From NCBI GenBank assembly GCA_002308095.1, contig DBUV01000080.1, positions 1 through 12,206 on the forward strand: 12,206 bases of DNA, written 5' to 3'. Position 1 is the stretch's first letter. Each line of letters starts with the position of its first letter. This stretch comes from Acidimicrobiia bacterium UBA1281. GTDB taxonomy: Bacteria > Actinomycetota > Acidimicrobiia > Actinomarinales > Actinomarinaceae. Below are positions 1 through 7,949 of the stretch, piece by piece. Under the pieces are notes generated by a model, which worked only from the letters and a program-made list of their open reading frames with translations, searched no databases and was not told where the DNA came from. A program made the translations under genes and the position numbers.

Positions 1-263
1 AACTCTCTTAGTAGCTCAACACCTATTCGAATAAAACTACTTAAATTTTTCAAATAACCCAGAACGCCATTCTTAGAAATAAAGAAATCTTTTTTGATTA
101 TTTCTAGATTTAAATCTTCAAAATAATCTACTCCCCTTGAATCGGTAACAACCAAGATAGACTTTGTGCTTACTCCTGAATTTAATAATTCAATAATTAG
201 GTTTTTTGCGGGTAAAACGTGTCCTCCCGTTCCTACACAAAAAAAACAGTAGCTTTTATTCAT
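1..263 (-). CDS. murG: MurG, lipid II synthase (N-terminal part, cut by window edge)
   Basis: UDP-GlcNAc:undecaprenyl-pyrophosphoryl-MurNAc-pentapeptide GlcNAc transferase. It converts lipid I to lipid II on the inner face of the membrane. Only the first 87 residues are present. The start is the ATG at 261-263, which overlaps the end of ftsW by 8 nt. Residues 10-19 read VGTGGHVLPA, the glycine-rich N-terminal loop that marks MurG (GGTGGHxxPA). It is followed by an amphipathic helix and alternating beta/alpha segments as in the acceptor-binding GT-B half. Position as the gene after ftsW is the usual dcw order. The short CxFC stretch before the loop (residues 6-9) is not a family feature I know. 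Identification is firm from the motif plus context; nothing can be said about the donor-binding half. Confidence 0.9.
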   Translation of the reverse strand, partial: MNKSYCFFCVGTGGHVLPAKNLIIELLNSGVSTKSILVVTDSRGVDYFEDLNLEIIKKDFFISKNGVLGYLKNLSSFIRIGVELLRE

Positions 264-1362
264 TGTTTGAAGTTTCATTATGAGCAAATGAAAGTCCTAT
301 AAATATTGAAACCATTGCAGTTCCTCCATATGAGATAAAAGGTAACACGATACCCGTTATAGGAAGTAGCCCTACAGCTCCTCCAAGATTAAGAATAGTC
401 TGGATTCCTACCCAAGTGGCCATACCAGCTAATATGAGTTTCTTAAAACTGTCTTTTGTCGTAATAGCCATACCATAGAATGAAATAATTAATATAAAAA
501 ATACAGCTGTTAAAACAACTACTCCTATAAATCCATACTCTTCTCCTGTGATAGATACGATGAAATCTGTGTAGGCATTTGGCAGCATTCCCCATCTAGC
601 CCTAGATGTACCTGGCCCCAGGCCAGTAAGACCCCCTGAACTTAGAGCTATCCAGCTTTGATTTAATTGAAAACAGTCACCGAGTAAGTCAATCCCTTCT
701 TGGCATTTACCTGTTAAAAAAGTTTCAATTCTTTCTCGTCTATAATCTGAAGCATTTGCGAATAAATAAAGAGGGAATACCGACAGTGAGAGAAAAATAG
801 CTGGATACCTAATTTTTATATCTGAAAAAACTATCTGTATAAAAAATATGCCGAGAATCGTCAGAGTTGTTCCGTAGTCAGGTTCTAGGTATATTAAAAA
901 GCAACATGCTAAAGGTAATAGTATTGCTCTTTGCAGGTAGTGCCTTTGAGGAGTATCGTCTTTTAACTCAGATAATTTATAGGCTACCCATAGAATTATT
1001 ATTGGTTTTGCATACTCGCTTGGCTGAAATAGAACAGGTCCTAAATCAATCCACCTTCTACTCCCCCCGCGAACAACACCGTATGCTAAAACAAGAAATA
1101 GTGAAATTGTAATTCCTACAATCAAAACATTTGAAAACTTTAATATAAATTTATAGGAGAGACTCTTGCCTAAATTAAAGATAACTATACCTATAACTAA
1201 AGATGCTAGATGTCTTTTAATAAAATAAAAATTATCTCCAAATTGATTAAGGCCCTGAACAGAAGAGGCAGATATTTGTAGTAAAAGACCGAATGTCACT
1301 AAAAAAGTAACAGCATATAAATTCAACTTCTTAAAAAAGGTATTGCTGATATTAACCATCAT
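256..1362 (-). CDS. ftsW: FtsW, septal peptidoglycan glycosyltransferase (SEDS)
   Basis: SEDS-family polymerase that assembles lipid II into glycan strands at the septum together with the class B PBP FtsI. 368 residues, about ten hydrophobic segments. Family motifs seen: RRWIDLG followed by FQPSEYAK (residues 102-119); NQSWIALSSGGLTGLGPG (234-251); the TDF-ITGEEYGFIG block (265-280), whose Asp266 matches the proposed catalytic Asp of SEDS enzymes; and GLLPITGIVLPFISYGG (331-347). The protein begins with two consecutive ATGs (1362 and 1359). The second gives an 8-nt overlap with murD, the first 11 nt, and the sequence does not decide between them. The predicted extracytoplasmic loop before the catalytic block carries two cysteines (220 and 230) ten residues apart, possibly a disulfide. 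The short tail lacks the long C-terminal extension of mycobacterial FtsW. RodA is the alternative, but dcw context favours FtsW. Confidence 0.93.
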   Translation of the reverse strand: MMVNISNTFFKKLNLYAVTFLVTFGLLLQISASSVQGLNQFGDNFYFIKRHLASLVIGIVIFNLGKSLSYKFILKFSNVLIVGITISLFLVLAYGVVRGGSRRWIDLGPVLFQPSEYAKPIIILWVAYKLSELKDDTPQRHYLQRAILLPLACCFLIYLEPDYGTTLTILGIFFIQIVFSDIKIRYPAIFLSLSVFPLYLFANASDYRRERIETFLTGKCQEGIDLLGDCFQLNQSWIALSSGGLTGLGPGTSRARWGMLPNAYTDFIVSITGEEYGFIGVVVLTAVFFILIISFYGMAITTKDSFKKLILAGMATWVGIQTILNLGGAVGLLPITGIVLPFISYGGTAMVSIFIGLSFAHNETSNNE

Positions 1363-2566
1363 TAATTTCCAGACTTATTACTAATTCTTTAAAAAAGTCT
1401 CCTCTTTCCTCATAATTATTAAAATCACTAAAACTAGACCCGCCACATGAAAATAAAAAAACTTGATTCACATTAACAAGAGATCTTATTTTTTCTTTTA
1501 AATCATGGATAGTGTCTATGTAAATAATTTCGGCATCGTTAGAACCAAGCTTGACATTCATCGACTTTGGAATAATTATTTTTTTAAAACTCGGTTCTAT
1601 AATTAATTCACTATCCTTGGTTTCTTTAGTTATTCCGTGCAAAATCAATATCCCCTCATCTTCGTCTTGTGAAATTAACTTTGCTGCTTGGTTAACTGCG
1701 TGATAATTTGTAGCCTTGGAGTCATTTATAAATGTAATGTTTCTTTTCTTAAGATGTAAAAAATTTTCCATTCTATGAGGATATTTAATTTCTGTATTTT
1801 CCATATACTTTAGATATGTAGTGTAAAGACTCTGATTTCCAATAATCTTTACAGTTTCTCCTAAAGTAAGTATCAACTCTGGATGCATTTTTATTTTATT
1901 GAATTTTATTGTCTCATTAGAGCTTGGTAGGTTAGTTTCAATTACGTCCTGACTAGAACCAATAACTTTTCTTTGACTTTTTTCATTGTCTAGAAAAGAT
2001 AAAATTTTCAACTTGGCTGTTGCGTAATGTAGAAAATCATTATGCCAATCTACATGATCAGGATAGATATTAATTATTACAGCTAAATCTAGCTTTAATG
2101 ATGAGGTGTAGTGTAACTGGTAACTTGATAACTCTAGTATTACGTAATCGTATTTTTCTACTGGAAGGTCTAATGGTGAAGTTCCCACGTTGCCAGCTGT
2201 AATTGTTTGCATTCCATTCGAGTTTAAAAAATTTGATAGAACACTAACAAATGTAGTTTTTCCATTTGTACCAGTTACACCGATGATGTCTCCCTCGTAT
2301 CTAGAAGCAAAGATATCAATGTCTGTCCTAATGGGAATTTTTCTTGCTTCAAAATCTAGAACTAAATCATTATCTGGTCTAACTCCAGGTGATATTATTA
2401 CTTGATCAATACTATTAATGTCCTGGCTTTTAAATAACTTTGGCTCATCAATATTTTTAACTATTTCACGAGAGTCGTCGTAAATCAGATAATCTATATT
2501 ATTTCTTATTAGATACCTCTCGACTGATTGTCCAGTTAGACCGTATCCAAAAATTAAGCTTTTCAA
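1352..2566 (-). CDS. murD: MurD, UDP-MurNAc-L-Ala:D-Glu ligase
   Basis: Cytoplasmic ATP-dependent Mur ligase that adds D-glutamate to UDP-MurNAc-L-Ala. 404 residues, somewhat shorter than the usual 430-450. Domain 1 has a Rossmann-like GYGLTGQS (residues 7-14) and ISPGV (58-62). The central ATPase domain has the P-loop GVTGTNGKTT (96-105), the ELSSYQL segment (145-151) and YATAKLKIL (181-189), whose Lys185 should be the carbamylated lysine. Domain 3 has NDSKATN (281-287) and ends with SSFSDFNNYEERGDFF (377-392), a clear MurD signature. The GGxDK-type motif of domain 3 is replaced by HGITKETKD. The start codon is TTG at 2566, directly after the mraY TAA and in the same frame. No ATG lies close enough to keep the glycine-rich loop, so TTG is the only sensible start and translation probably depends on coupling to mraY. 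Confidence 0.93.
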   Translation of the reverse strand: MKSLIFGYGLTGQSVERYLIRNNIDYLIYDDSREIVKNIDEPKLFKSQDINSIDQVIISPGVRPDNDLVLDFEARKIPIRTDIDIFASRYEGDIIGVTGTNGKTTFVSVLSNFLNSNGMQTITAGNVGTSPLDLPVEKYDYVILELSSYQLHYTSSLKLDLAVIINIYPDHVDWHNDFLHYATAKLKILSFLDNEKSQRKVIGSSQDVIETNLPSSNETIKFNKIKMHPELILTLGETVKIIGNQSLYTTYLKYMENTEIKYPHRMENFLHLKKRNITFINDSKATNYHAVNQAAKLISQDEDEGILILHGITKETKDSELIIEPSFKKIIIPKSMNVKLGSNDAEIIYIDTIHDLKEKIRSLVNVNQVFLFSCGGSSFSDFNNYEERGDFFKELVISLEINDG

Positions 2567-3625
2567 TTAATTACCAAACAATACCCAGTCCCCATAAAAA
2601 AGACCTAGAGCAATTACTACAAATATTCCATTAACTATCCAAAACCTTACAATTATCGTTGTTTCAGCCCAATTATTCATTTCAAAGTGATGATGCAAAG
2701 GCGCCATTTTAAAAATCCGCGTTCCCCTTAGTTTAAATGATCCTACCTGAAGGATTACAGACAGGGCTTCGATAACATACAACATGCAGATAAAAAATAT
2801 CAACATATCTGCTCCAATAGAGAATAAGATAATTGGAAACATAGCACCTAAAAATAGAGAACCTACATCACCCATAATGATCTTTGCAGGAGTGGTATTC
2901 CACCATAGAAATCCGAGACATGATCCTGCAAGAGAGGAAACTAATATAGATAAATCAAGTGATAAAAAAGAATTATCCATAAAGTCAAAGTAGTATTCTG
3001 GGTGTCTGAATATCCAGAAAGTGATTACTAAAATTCCACCAAATGAAACTGTAGAACTACCAGCTACCAACCCATCAAGACCATCTGTAAGGTTTACCGC
3101 ATTACTGAAACCAACAATAAAAATAACAACAATAAGCCACTTCAATATACCTATATTGAGTCCAAACCCACTAAACAAGTAAAGTGTTGTTGAATAATCG
3201 GAAGAGTAAAAATAATAACTTACAAAAGAGGCAACTATTAATTGGAGAGTTAATTTATTTTTTGCACTAAGCCCTAGGTTCCTACCTTTTTTTACTTTAA
3301 GATAATCATCTAAAAAACCTACAAGAGACATCAAGGTGCCAAACAGTAAGAGATTAAAAACTTCAGAGTTTATGTAGTCTATTTCGACTTTAAACCCTTG
3401 CCCGATTGTCCAAAAATTAATATGAGCAACTAAAAAACCAAAGTATGTCCCAGCAACAATAAATAGACCTCCCATTGTTGGTGTGCCACTTTTATGATCA
3501 TGGTGAGTAAGTTCTTCTTGAATTGATTGACCAATATTTCTTGACTTGAAGAGATTTGTTCCTACAGCTGTAAATAAAAGAACAAATAAAAAACTTAACC
3601 CTCCGGATACTATTGTCGCAATCAT
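2567..3625 (-). CDS. mraY: MraY, phospho-MurNAc-pentapeptide translocase
   Basis: Integral membrane enzyme that transfers phospho-MurNAc-pentapeptide from UDP to undecaprenyl phosphate, giving lipid I. 352 residues, about ten transmembrane helices. Diagnostic motifs: HDHKSGTPTMGG (42-53), FLDDYLKV (104-111) with the Asp pair 106-107, NAVNLTDGLDG (175-185), MGDVGSLFLG (251-260) with Asp253, and APLHHHFE (308-315). These form the Mg2+/UDP site of the polyprenyl-phosphate transferase family and separate MraY from WecA. The ATG at 3625 overlaps the murE stop in an ATGA (3622-3625), so the two are translationally coupled. In most bacteria murF sits between murE and mraY; here there is no room for it. 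The C-terminus is followed immediately by the TTG of murD. Confidence 0.96.
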   Translation of the reverse strand: MIATIVSGGLSFLFVLLFTAVGTNLFKSRNIGQSIQEELTHHDHKSGTPTMGGLFIVAGTYFGFLVAHINFWTIGQGFKVEIDYINSEVFNLLLFGTLMSLVGFLDDYLKVKKGRNLGLSAKNKLTLQLIVASFVSYYFYSSDYSTTLYLFSGFGLNIGILKWLIVVIFIVGFSNAVNLTDGLDGLVAGSSTVSFGGILVITFWIFRHPEYYFDFMDNSFLSLDLSILVSSLAGSCLGFLWWNTTPAKIIMGDVGSLFLGAMFPIILFSIGADMLIFFICMLYVIEALSVILQVGSFKLRGTRIFKMAPLHHHFEMNNWAETTIIVRFWIVNGIFVVIALGLFYGDWVLFGN

Positions 3626-5037
3626 TTCAACTCTTTTATTATCTCTTGTATTACTAATGAGTCTTGAAAATCAACTAAGCCTTTTTCAAGCTCTTGTGTC
3701 TTTTCGTGACCCTTTCCTAATACTAGTAGAGCAGAATCACCTTGAAGTAGTTCAATGCCTTTCCTGATAGCAAGCTGTCTATCAAGGATAATCTCTACAT
3801 CTTTGTTTAGGTCTACTCCATCTAAGATATCTTTTGCAATTTGCATTGGATTTTCTTTTCTAGGATTATCATTTGTGATAATTACTTTATCTGCATTATT
3901 TGAAGCTTTTCCCATTAACTTTCTCTTACCTGAATCTCTATTTCCTCCAGCCCCGAGTACTACAATTACCATTGAATATTTATCTTTTACAATATCTATT
4001 GCTTCTGATATTGCCTCAGGAGTATGCGCATAATCAATATATATGTCATTTTCATTGAATGAGATATTTTCAAATCTGCCTTCAGGATTATTTAATAACC
4101 TTGAATTCATAACTATCTTCTCCATAGAAGCTTGATTAGAAAAATAAGCCATACCAACAGCTAATAAGTAATTTAGCTCTAACTTTGGACCTGTGATTGG
4201 AAGTTCAACAGAAAATTCATTGTTTTCAACCATGAAATTAACAATTGTAGAATTTAGATTTTTTTCAACAGAGGTTAAAACTAAATCATTATCTTCAGAT
4301 ATACCGACACTATATGATTTATTGTCAATAACTGCATTTAAATCTTTACCCCATTTTTCATCCACATAAACATACTGACTTGATAATTCTTTATCAAATA
4401 ATTTCTGTTTTGCTAAAAAGTATTCATCAATAGTTTTATGGTAATCAAGGTGGTCTTGAGATAAGTTTGTAAATCCAGAAATTAAAAATTTAATACCTTT
4501 TAATCTGTTTTGATCTAATGCATGTGATGAGACCTCAAGGATAATATTTTTAATATCCTTATATTCATCACCTCTAAGTAATTTAAATATGTTAAACAGC
4601 TTTGGTGTAGTTAAATGTACCTCGTTTGTAACATCTTTAAATAATTCATATCCTGTAGTGCCAATGAAAAGTGTTTCTTCTCCAAGTAATTGAGATAAAT
4701 AATGTCCGGTAGTTGTTTTACCATTTGTACCTGTAATTCCAAAAAAATTTAAAGAATGCTGTTTTGGTAACATTTTAGTTAATGCATGATTGAATACAGC
4801 ATCAAAATTCTCAAATTTAATAACTTTTTCTGATTCAATATCACAATACTTAGAAGTAATAATCATTTCTGCTTCTTTGCTAAGTCCCGCCTCTACGAAA
4901 TGATTTAATTGTTCACTGTCTTCTGTGTTAACCATCAGGATGCAACCTTTGTAAGCATCTTTTGAACTATTTACAACATGATCAAAATTAATATCTAAAT
5001 TATCAAAATCATTAATCTCGATATTTGCTTCCATCAT
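3622..5037 (-). CDS. murE: MurE, UDP-MurNAc-tripeptide synthetase, probably meso-diaminopimelate specific
   Basis: Cytoplasmic Mur ligase adding the third stem-peptide residue. 471 residues. Motifs: P-loop GITGTNGKTTTGHYL (100-114), LEVSSHALDQNR (167-178), LSQDHLDYH (192-200), AKQKLF (209-214) with Lys210 the likely carbamylated lysine, GRFE (320-323) and DYAHTPEA (335-342). Residues 390-393 read DNPR, the motif associated with meso-DAP recognition in MurE; Lys-type enzymes differ there. Domain 1, which binds UDP-MurNAc, is diverged: the usual DSR motif appears as NSSKDAYKG (23-31). Two ATGs in tandem (5037 and 5034) follow GGGAG. The second has the better spacing (4 nt against 1 nt), while the first gives the ATGA overlap with ftsI. 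Downstream it overlaps mraY by 4 nt, leaving no space for murF. Confidence 0.95.
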   Translation of the reverse strand: MMEANIEINDFDNLDINFDHVVNSSKDAYKGCILMVNTEDSEQLNHFVEAGLSKEAEMIITSKYCDIESEKVIKFENFDAVFNHALTKMLPKQHSLNFFGITGTNGKTTTGHYLSQLLGEETLFIGTTGYELFKDVTNEVHLTTPKLFNIFKLLRGDEYKDIKNIILEVSSHALDQNRLKGIKFLISGFTNLSQDHLDYHKTIDEYFLAKQKLFDKELSSQYVYVDEKWGKDLNAVIDNKSYSVGISEDNDLVLTSVEKNLNSTIVNFMVENNEFSVELPITGPKLELNYLLAVGMAYFSNQASMEKIVMNSRLLNNPEGRFENISFNENDIYIDYAHTPEAISEAIDIVKDKYSMVIVVLGAGGNRDSGKRKLMGKASNNADKVIITNDNPRKENPMQIAKDILDGVDLNKDVEIILDRQLAIRKGIELLQGDSALLVLGKGHEKTQELEKGLVDFQDSLVIQEIIKELK

Positions 5038-6710
5038 TCTCCCGGCACTAAATAACTTACAATGGTTTTAAAAATCGGAGCAGCAGTCGAACCACCAGTC
5101 ACATACTCTGATCTTGGTGATATTGAGGCTCCCCATAATAAAACAGAACCAACTACTGGTCCCTCATCAGTTTCAATAAATCCAGTAAAAGATGTGTTAA
5201 ATCTAGAGTTTGAATATCCAACACCTTCGATATGAGTTCTACTTGTTCCGGTTTTTCCGCCAATAGTATAGTTTTCCATCCTAAGAGACTTTCCAGTACC
5301 ATTTTCACCTTCGACTACATTTACTAAAAGGTTTTTTAGTTCTTGAGATAACTCTTCTGAGATTACATCTTTAGTTAAGATATTGTTGTTTAAACCTCTA
5401 GTAAGGGTTAATTCAACATGTTTTCCACCATTTGCGATGATACTGTAAGCTCTTACCATTTGATATTGTGATACATTTATTGAATATCCTATAGATAGGG
5501 AGCTTAAGCATGTTTTACAAATATTGTATTCTGTAAAGCTTCCCTTCGTTTCTCCACTTAACTGAACTCCTGTTTTTGTTGAGAAACCAAATTTTTTTAA
5601 GAATAATTCAATATCATTTATATCTGCAGACTGAGTAGCTAAGATTGTTCCAACGTTAGATGATCTTTCGATTATTTCTTTAACTGTCAAATTATAAGTT
5701 TCATGTTTAAGAAAATCTCTAAAGCAGCCTTTGTCTTTACCTTCATATCCTTCTAAGCATGAGTTGCTAATAATTTCTATTTTATCAGGAACTTGAAATG
5801 TTGAATTTGAAGTAATTAGTTGATTTTCAATTGCTGAACCGATGGTAAATATCTTCAGTGCTGAACCAGGCTCATAATTTGCTCTTCCACTTATCAGATT
5901 AATATTAAAACTCTCTGCATTATCTGCTTTTTTCTCAGCAGAGATAATAATCTCTCCATTAAGAGCATTTGCAAATACAACGGAGCAATTGAAAGCTTTC
6001 GTCTCTATTAATGCTTGTGCGCATAAATCCTCGGACAAATACTGCAAATCTCCATCTAGTGATAGTATTATATCCTCTCCATGGATTGGCTGAATGGTAC
6101 TTATTTCTCCTTGAGGAATTATTGAGCCATTTGGTGCTGCTTCATATCTAAGCTCACCATCTGTACCCGTTAAACGGGAATTATAATAATATTCTAATCC
6201 CTCTATTCCCTTGCTGTCTGGATCAACAGTTCCCACAATTTTTTTTAATGGATCAGAATGAATAATCCTTTTTGAAGATGTTTCGAGATAAACTCCACTG
6301 TGATTCCAACTTTTAATTTCGGTACCAATTTCAAAATCAACATCTCTTGCTAAGTAAAAAAAACCTTTTCTAGTTTCCAGCTCCTGTAATATTTTTATAC
6401 TTTCTAATTGAAGAAAAACTGACAACAACTCACTGAGCTCTTCTTTATTTGAGACCTCATTTGGTCTAATCCCAATATCATATGATTGGATACTGCTTGC
6501 AACAACATTTAAATTTCGATCATAAATTGATCCCCTTGCTGCCTCAAGAATTTCTACTTTTTCTCTATATGAAAGAGCTTGATTTTGGAAATATTCTGAA
6601 TTAGAGATTTGAACATCATAAACCGTAGAAATAAACAATAAAGCACTGGATATAAAAAGAAGGTTAATTACTCCAAAAAGTACAATTTCTTTAATTTTCT
6701 TGAACTTCAT
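5034..6710 (-). CDS. ftsI: FtsI / PBP3-type class B penicillin-binding protein
   Basis: Septal peptidoglycan transpeptidase (pbpB in many actinobacteria), anchored by one N-terminal membrane helix (residues 7-29) with the catalytic domain outside. 558 residues from the ATG at 6710. The frame stays open to a TTG at 6722 (four extra residues, overlapping the ftsL-like gene), but the ATG is one base after that gene's stop and has GGTAA upstream, so I prefer it. Motifs: RGSIYDRN (59-66) in the pedestal domain; catalytic SxxK as EPGSALK with Ser283 and Lys286; SSN (350-352); KTGTS (486-490). There is no PASTA domain; the protein ends soon after the transpeptidase fold. Six extracytoplasmic cysteines fall into three close pairs (230/242, 318/329, 398/401), which could be disulfides. 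FtsW is the expected partner. Confidence 0.94.
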   Translation of the reverse strand: MKFKKIKEIVLFGVINLLFISSALLFISTVYDVQISNSEYFQNQALSYREKVEILEAARGSIYDRNLNVVASSIQSYDIGIRPNEVSNKEELSELLSVFLQLESIKILQELETRKGFFYLARDVDFEIGTEIKSWNHSGVYLETSSKRIIHSDPLKKIVGTVDPDSKGIEGLEYYYNSRLTGTDGELRYEAAPNGSIIPQGEISTIQPIHGEDIILSLDGDLQYLSEDLCAQALIETKAFNCSVVFANALNGEIIISAEKKADNAESFNINLISGRANYEPGSALKIFTIGSAIENQLITSNSTFQVPDKIEIISNSCLEGYEGKDKGCFRDFLKHETYNLTVKEIIERSSNVGTILATQSADINDIELFLKKFGFSTKTGVQLSGETKGSFTEYNICKTCLSSLSIGYSINVSQYQMVRAYSIIANGGKHVELTLTRGLNNNILTKDVISEELSQELKNLLVNVVEGENGTGKSLRMENYTIGGKTGTSRTHIEGVGYSNSRFNTSFTGFIETDEGPVVGSVLLWGASISPRSEYVTGGSTAAPIFKTIVSYLVPGE

Positions 6711-6711
6711 A

Positions 6712-7035
6712 TTATTTACCAAAACCTAAAACTGTTACTTCATCCCCATTATTCGATTGCGACTTATAAGGAGCCTGGAGGTCTTTATTGGTTTGCTGAA
6801 TATCTAATCTTGTGTATGAATTATTTTTAGATAAAAGATCTATATTTTGAATAGAGTATTTTTCTAAATATAAAATTTCTACGCTTTGTTTTTCTCTCTC
6901 AAGATTTATTATTTCGTAGTTAAGGCTTTCCAATTCTGATGCAAGTGAGTTTATTTCTAAATTTAAGTGAAGATTAAGTACTACTGAAAAGAATATTGAT
7001 ATGAACATTATTCGAAAAATAAATTTTCTACTCAT
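6712..7035 (-). CDS. ftsL: FtsL/DivIC-like small bitopic division protein
   Basis: 107-residue protein with a short basic N-terminus, one membrane helix (about 8-24) and a heptad-like Leu/Ile-rich segment (about 25-60) that would form an extracytoplasmic coiled coil, followed by a polar Asn/Gln-rich tail. This layout, size and position between rsmH and ftsI are those of FtsL, which with FtsB/DivIC and FtsQ activates FtsW-FtsI. Sequence conservation in FtsL is very low, so the name rests on architecture and synteny, not on a motif; the mycobacterial counterpart in this slot (Rv2164c) is also poorly conserved. The start ATG (7033-7035) forms an ATGA overlap with the rsmH stop, with AGAGGTG about ten bases upstream. 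The stop lies one base before the ftsI ATG. Confidence 0.75.
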   Translation of the reverse strand: MSRKFIFRIMFISIFFSVVLNLHLNLEINSLASELESLNYEIINLEREKQSVEILYLEKYSIQNIDLLSKNNSYTRLDIQQTNKDLQAPYKSQSNNGDEVTVLGFGK

Positions 7036-7949
7036 AATTTTGTTACACCTCTCATAATTGCAGACTTGGCCCTTGGATTAGATTCAATCTCCTCTCCTGT
7101 AGGTGTATATTTTTTTTTGGGAAGAAATATAAATTCTTGTTCTGTATTACAGCTACAAATTGGTGCCTTGGGATCGCAAATACAAGAAGTGGTTAACTCC
7201 TGCATAAAAGATTTAACAATTTTATCTTCAAGTGAGTGATAGGAAATGCACAATATGACACCATGAGGCTGTATATGATTTTTTATACCTTCTAGAGCTA
7301 ATTTTATTTCTGATAATTCCTCATTGACTTCAATTCTTATTCCTTGAAATATCCTGCGGACGGTCTTTGTTGTGAAAATTGGGTTTTGCTTGGGTAGTGC
7401 AGATTTAATTACATCTACTAATTCCAAGGTAGTTTGTATTGGACGCTGATCTACTATTTTTTTTGCTACTGAGTAGGAATTTTTATCTTCACTAAATTTA
7501 TTAAAAACCTCAAGGAGATCTTCAAAAGCATACTCATTAACAATTTTTTTTGCTGATTTATTATTTTCTTGATCCATTCTCATATCAAGATCAGCATTCT
7601 TTTGAAATGAAAAACCTCTTTCTACGGAGTCAATTTGATGAGAAGATAAACCAAAATCATAAAAAATACCAGAAATTGGTGTTTTATTTACTTCAGTAAG
7701 AAAACTAGGTATTTGTGAAAAATTTCGTTTATAAACTTCATCATCTTTATGGCTTGCTGATATTGCTTGGCTATCTCTATCAAATCCAATTAAATCTAAA
7801 TCTTTATATTGCTTAAGAATCTTGAAATGTGATCCGAATCCATAAGTAGCATCTATAAATATTCCTTTTGGGAGTCTCTGAACTACTGAAGTTAGTTCTT
7901 CAACCATAACACCACTATGTGGTAAATACTCTGCCCTGTTTGTATTCAT
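7032..7949 (-). CDS. rsmH: RsmH, 16S rRNA C1402 N4-methyltransferase (MraW)
   Basis: SAM-dependent enzyme that methylates N4 of C1402 in the 16S rRNA P-site region. 305 residues. Seen: an HSGVM form of the HxPVm motif (11-15), SAM-binding DATYGFGSH (33-41; usually D-TLGxGGH), YDFGLSS (97-103), LDMRMD (121-126), FQGIRIEVNEEL (201-212), SYHSLED (236-242) and the C-terminal NPRAKSA (291-297). Before the C-terminus is a four-cysteine loop (C256, C258, C265, C267) of the kind found in actinobacterial RsmH. The ATG at 7947-7949 is the only start that keeps the HxPVm motif. That start codon lies inside the 3' arm of a long inverted repeat, so translation may be controlled by RNA folding. It ends in an ATGA overlap with the ftsL-like gene. 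Confidence 0.95.
   Translation of the reverse strand: MNTNRAEYLPHSGVMVEELTSVVQRLPKGIFIDATYGFGSHFKILKQYKDLDLIGFDRDSQAISASHKDDEVYKRNFSQIPSFLTEVNKTPISGIFYDFGLSSHQIDSVERGFSFQKNADLDMRMDQENNKSAKKIVNEYAFEDLLEVFNKFSEDKNSYSVAKKIVDQRPIQTTLELVDVIKSALPKQNPIFTTKTVRRIFQGIRIEVNEELSEIKLALEGIKNHIQPHGVILCISYHSLEDKIVKSFMQELTTSCICDPKAPICSCNTEQEFIFLPKKKYTPTGEEIESNPRAKSAIMRGVTKL

Noticed and set aside
2567-2569. Possible natural MraY-MurD fusion by stop readthrough
   Set aside because: TAA is an efficient stop, there is no readthrough context I can see, and MraY topology would place MurD outside the cytoplasm.
867-4033. Several plus-strand open frames of 69-92 codons opposite ftsW, murD, mraY and murE
   Set aside because: All are antisense to genes with clear family motifs and have no SD, promoter or recognisable domain.
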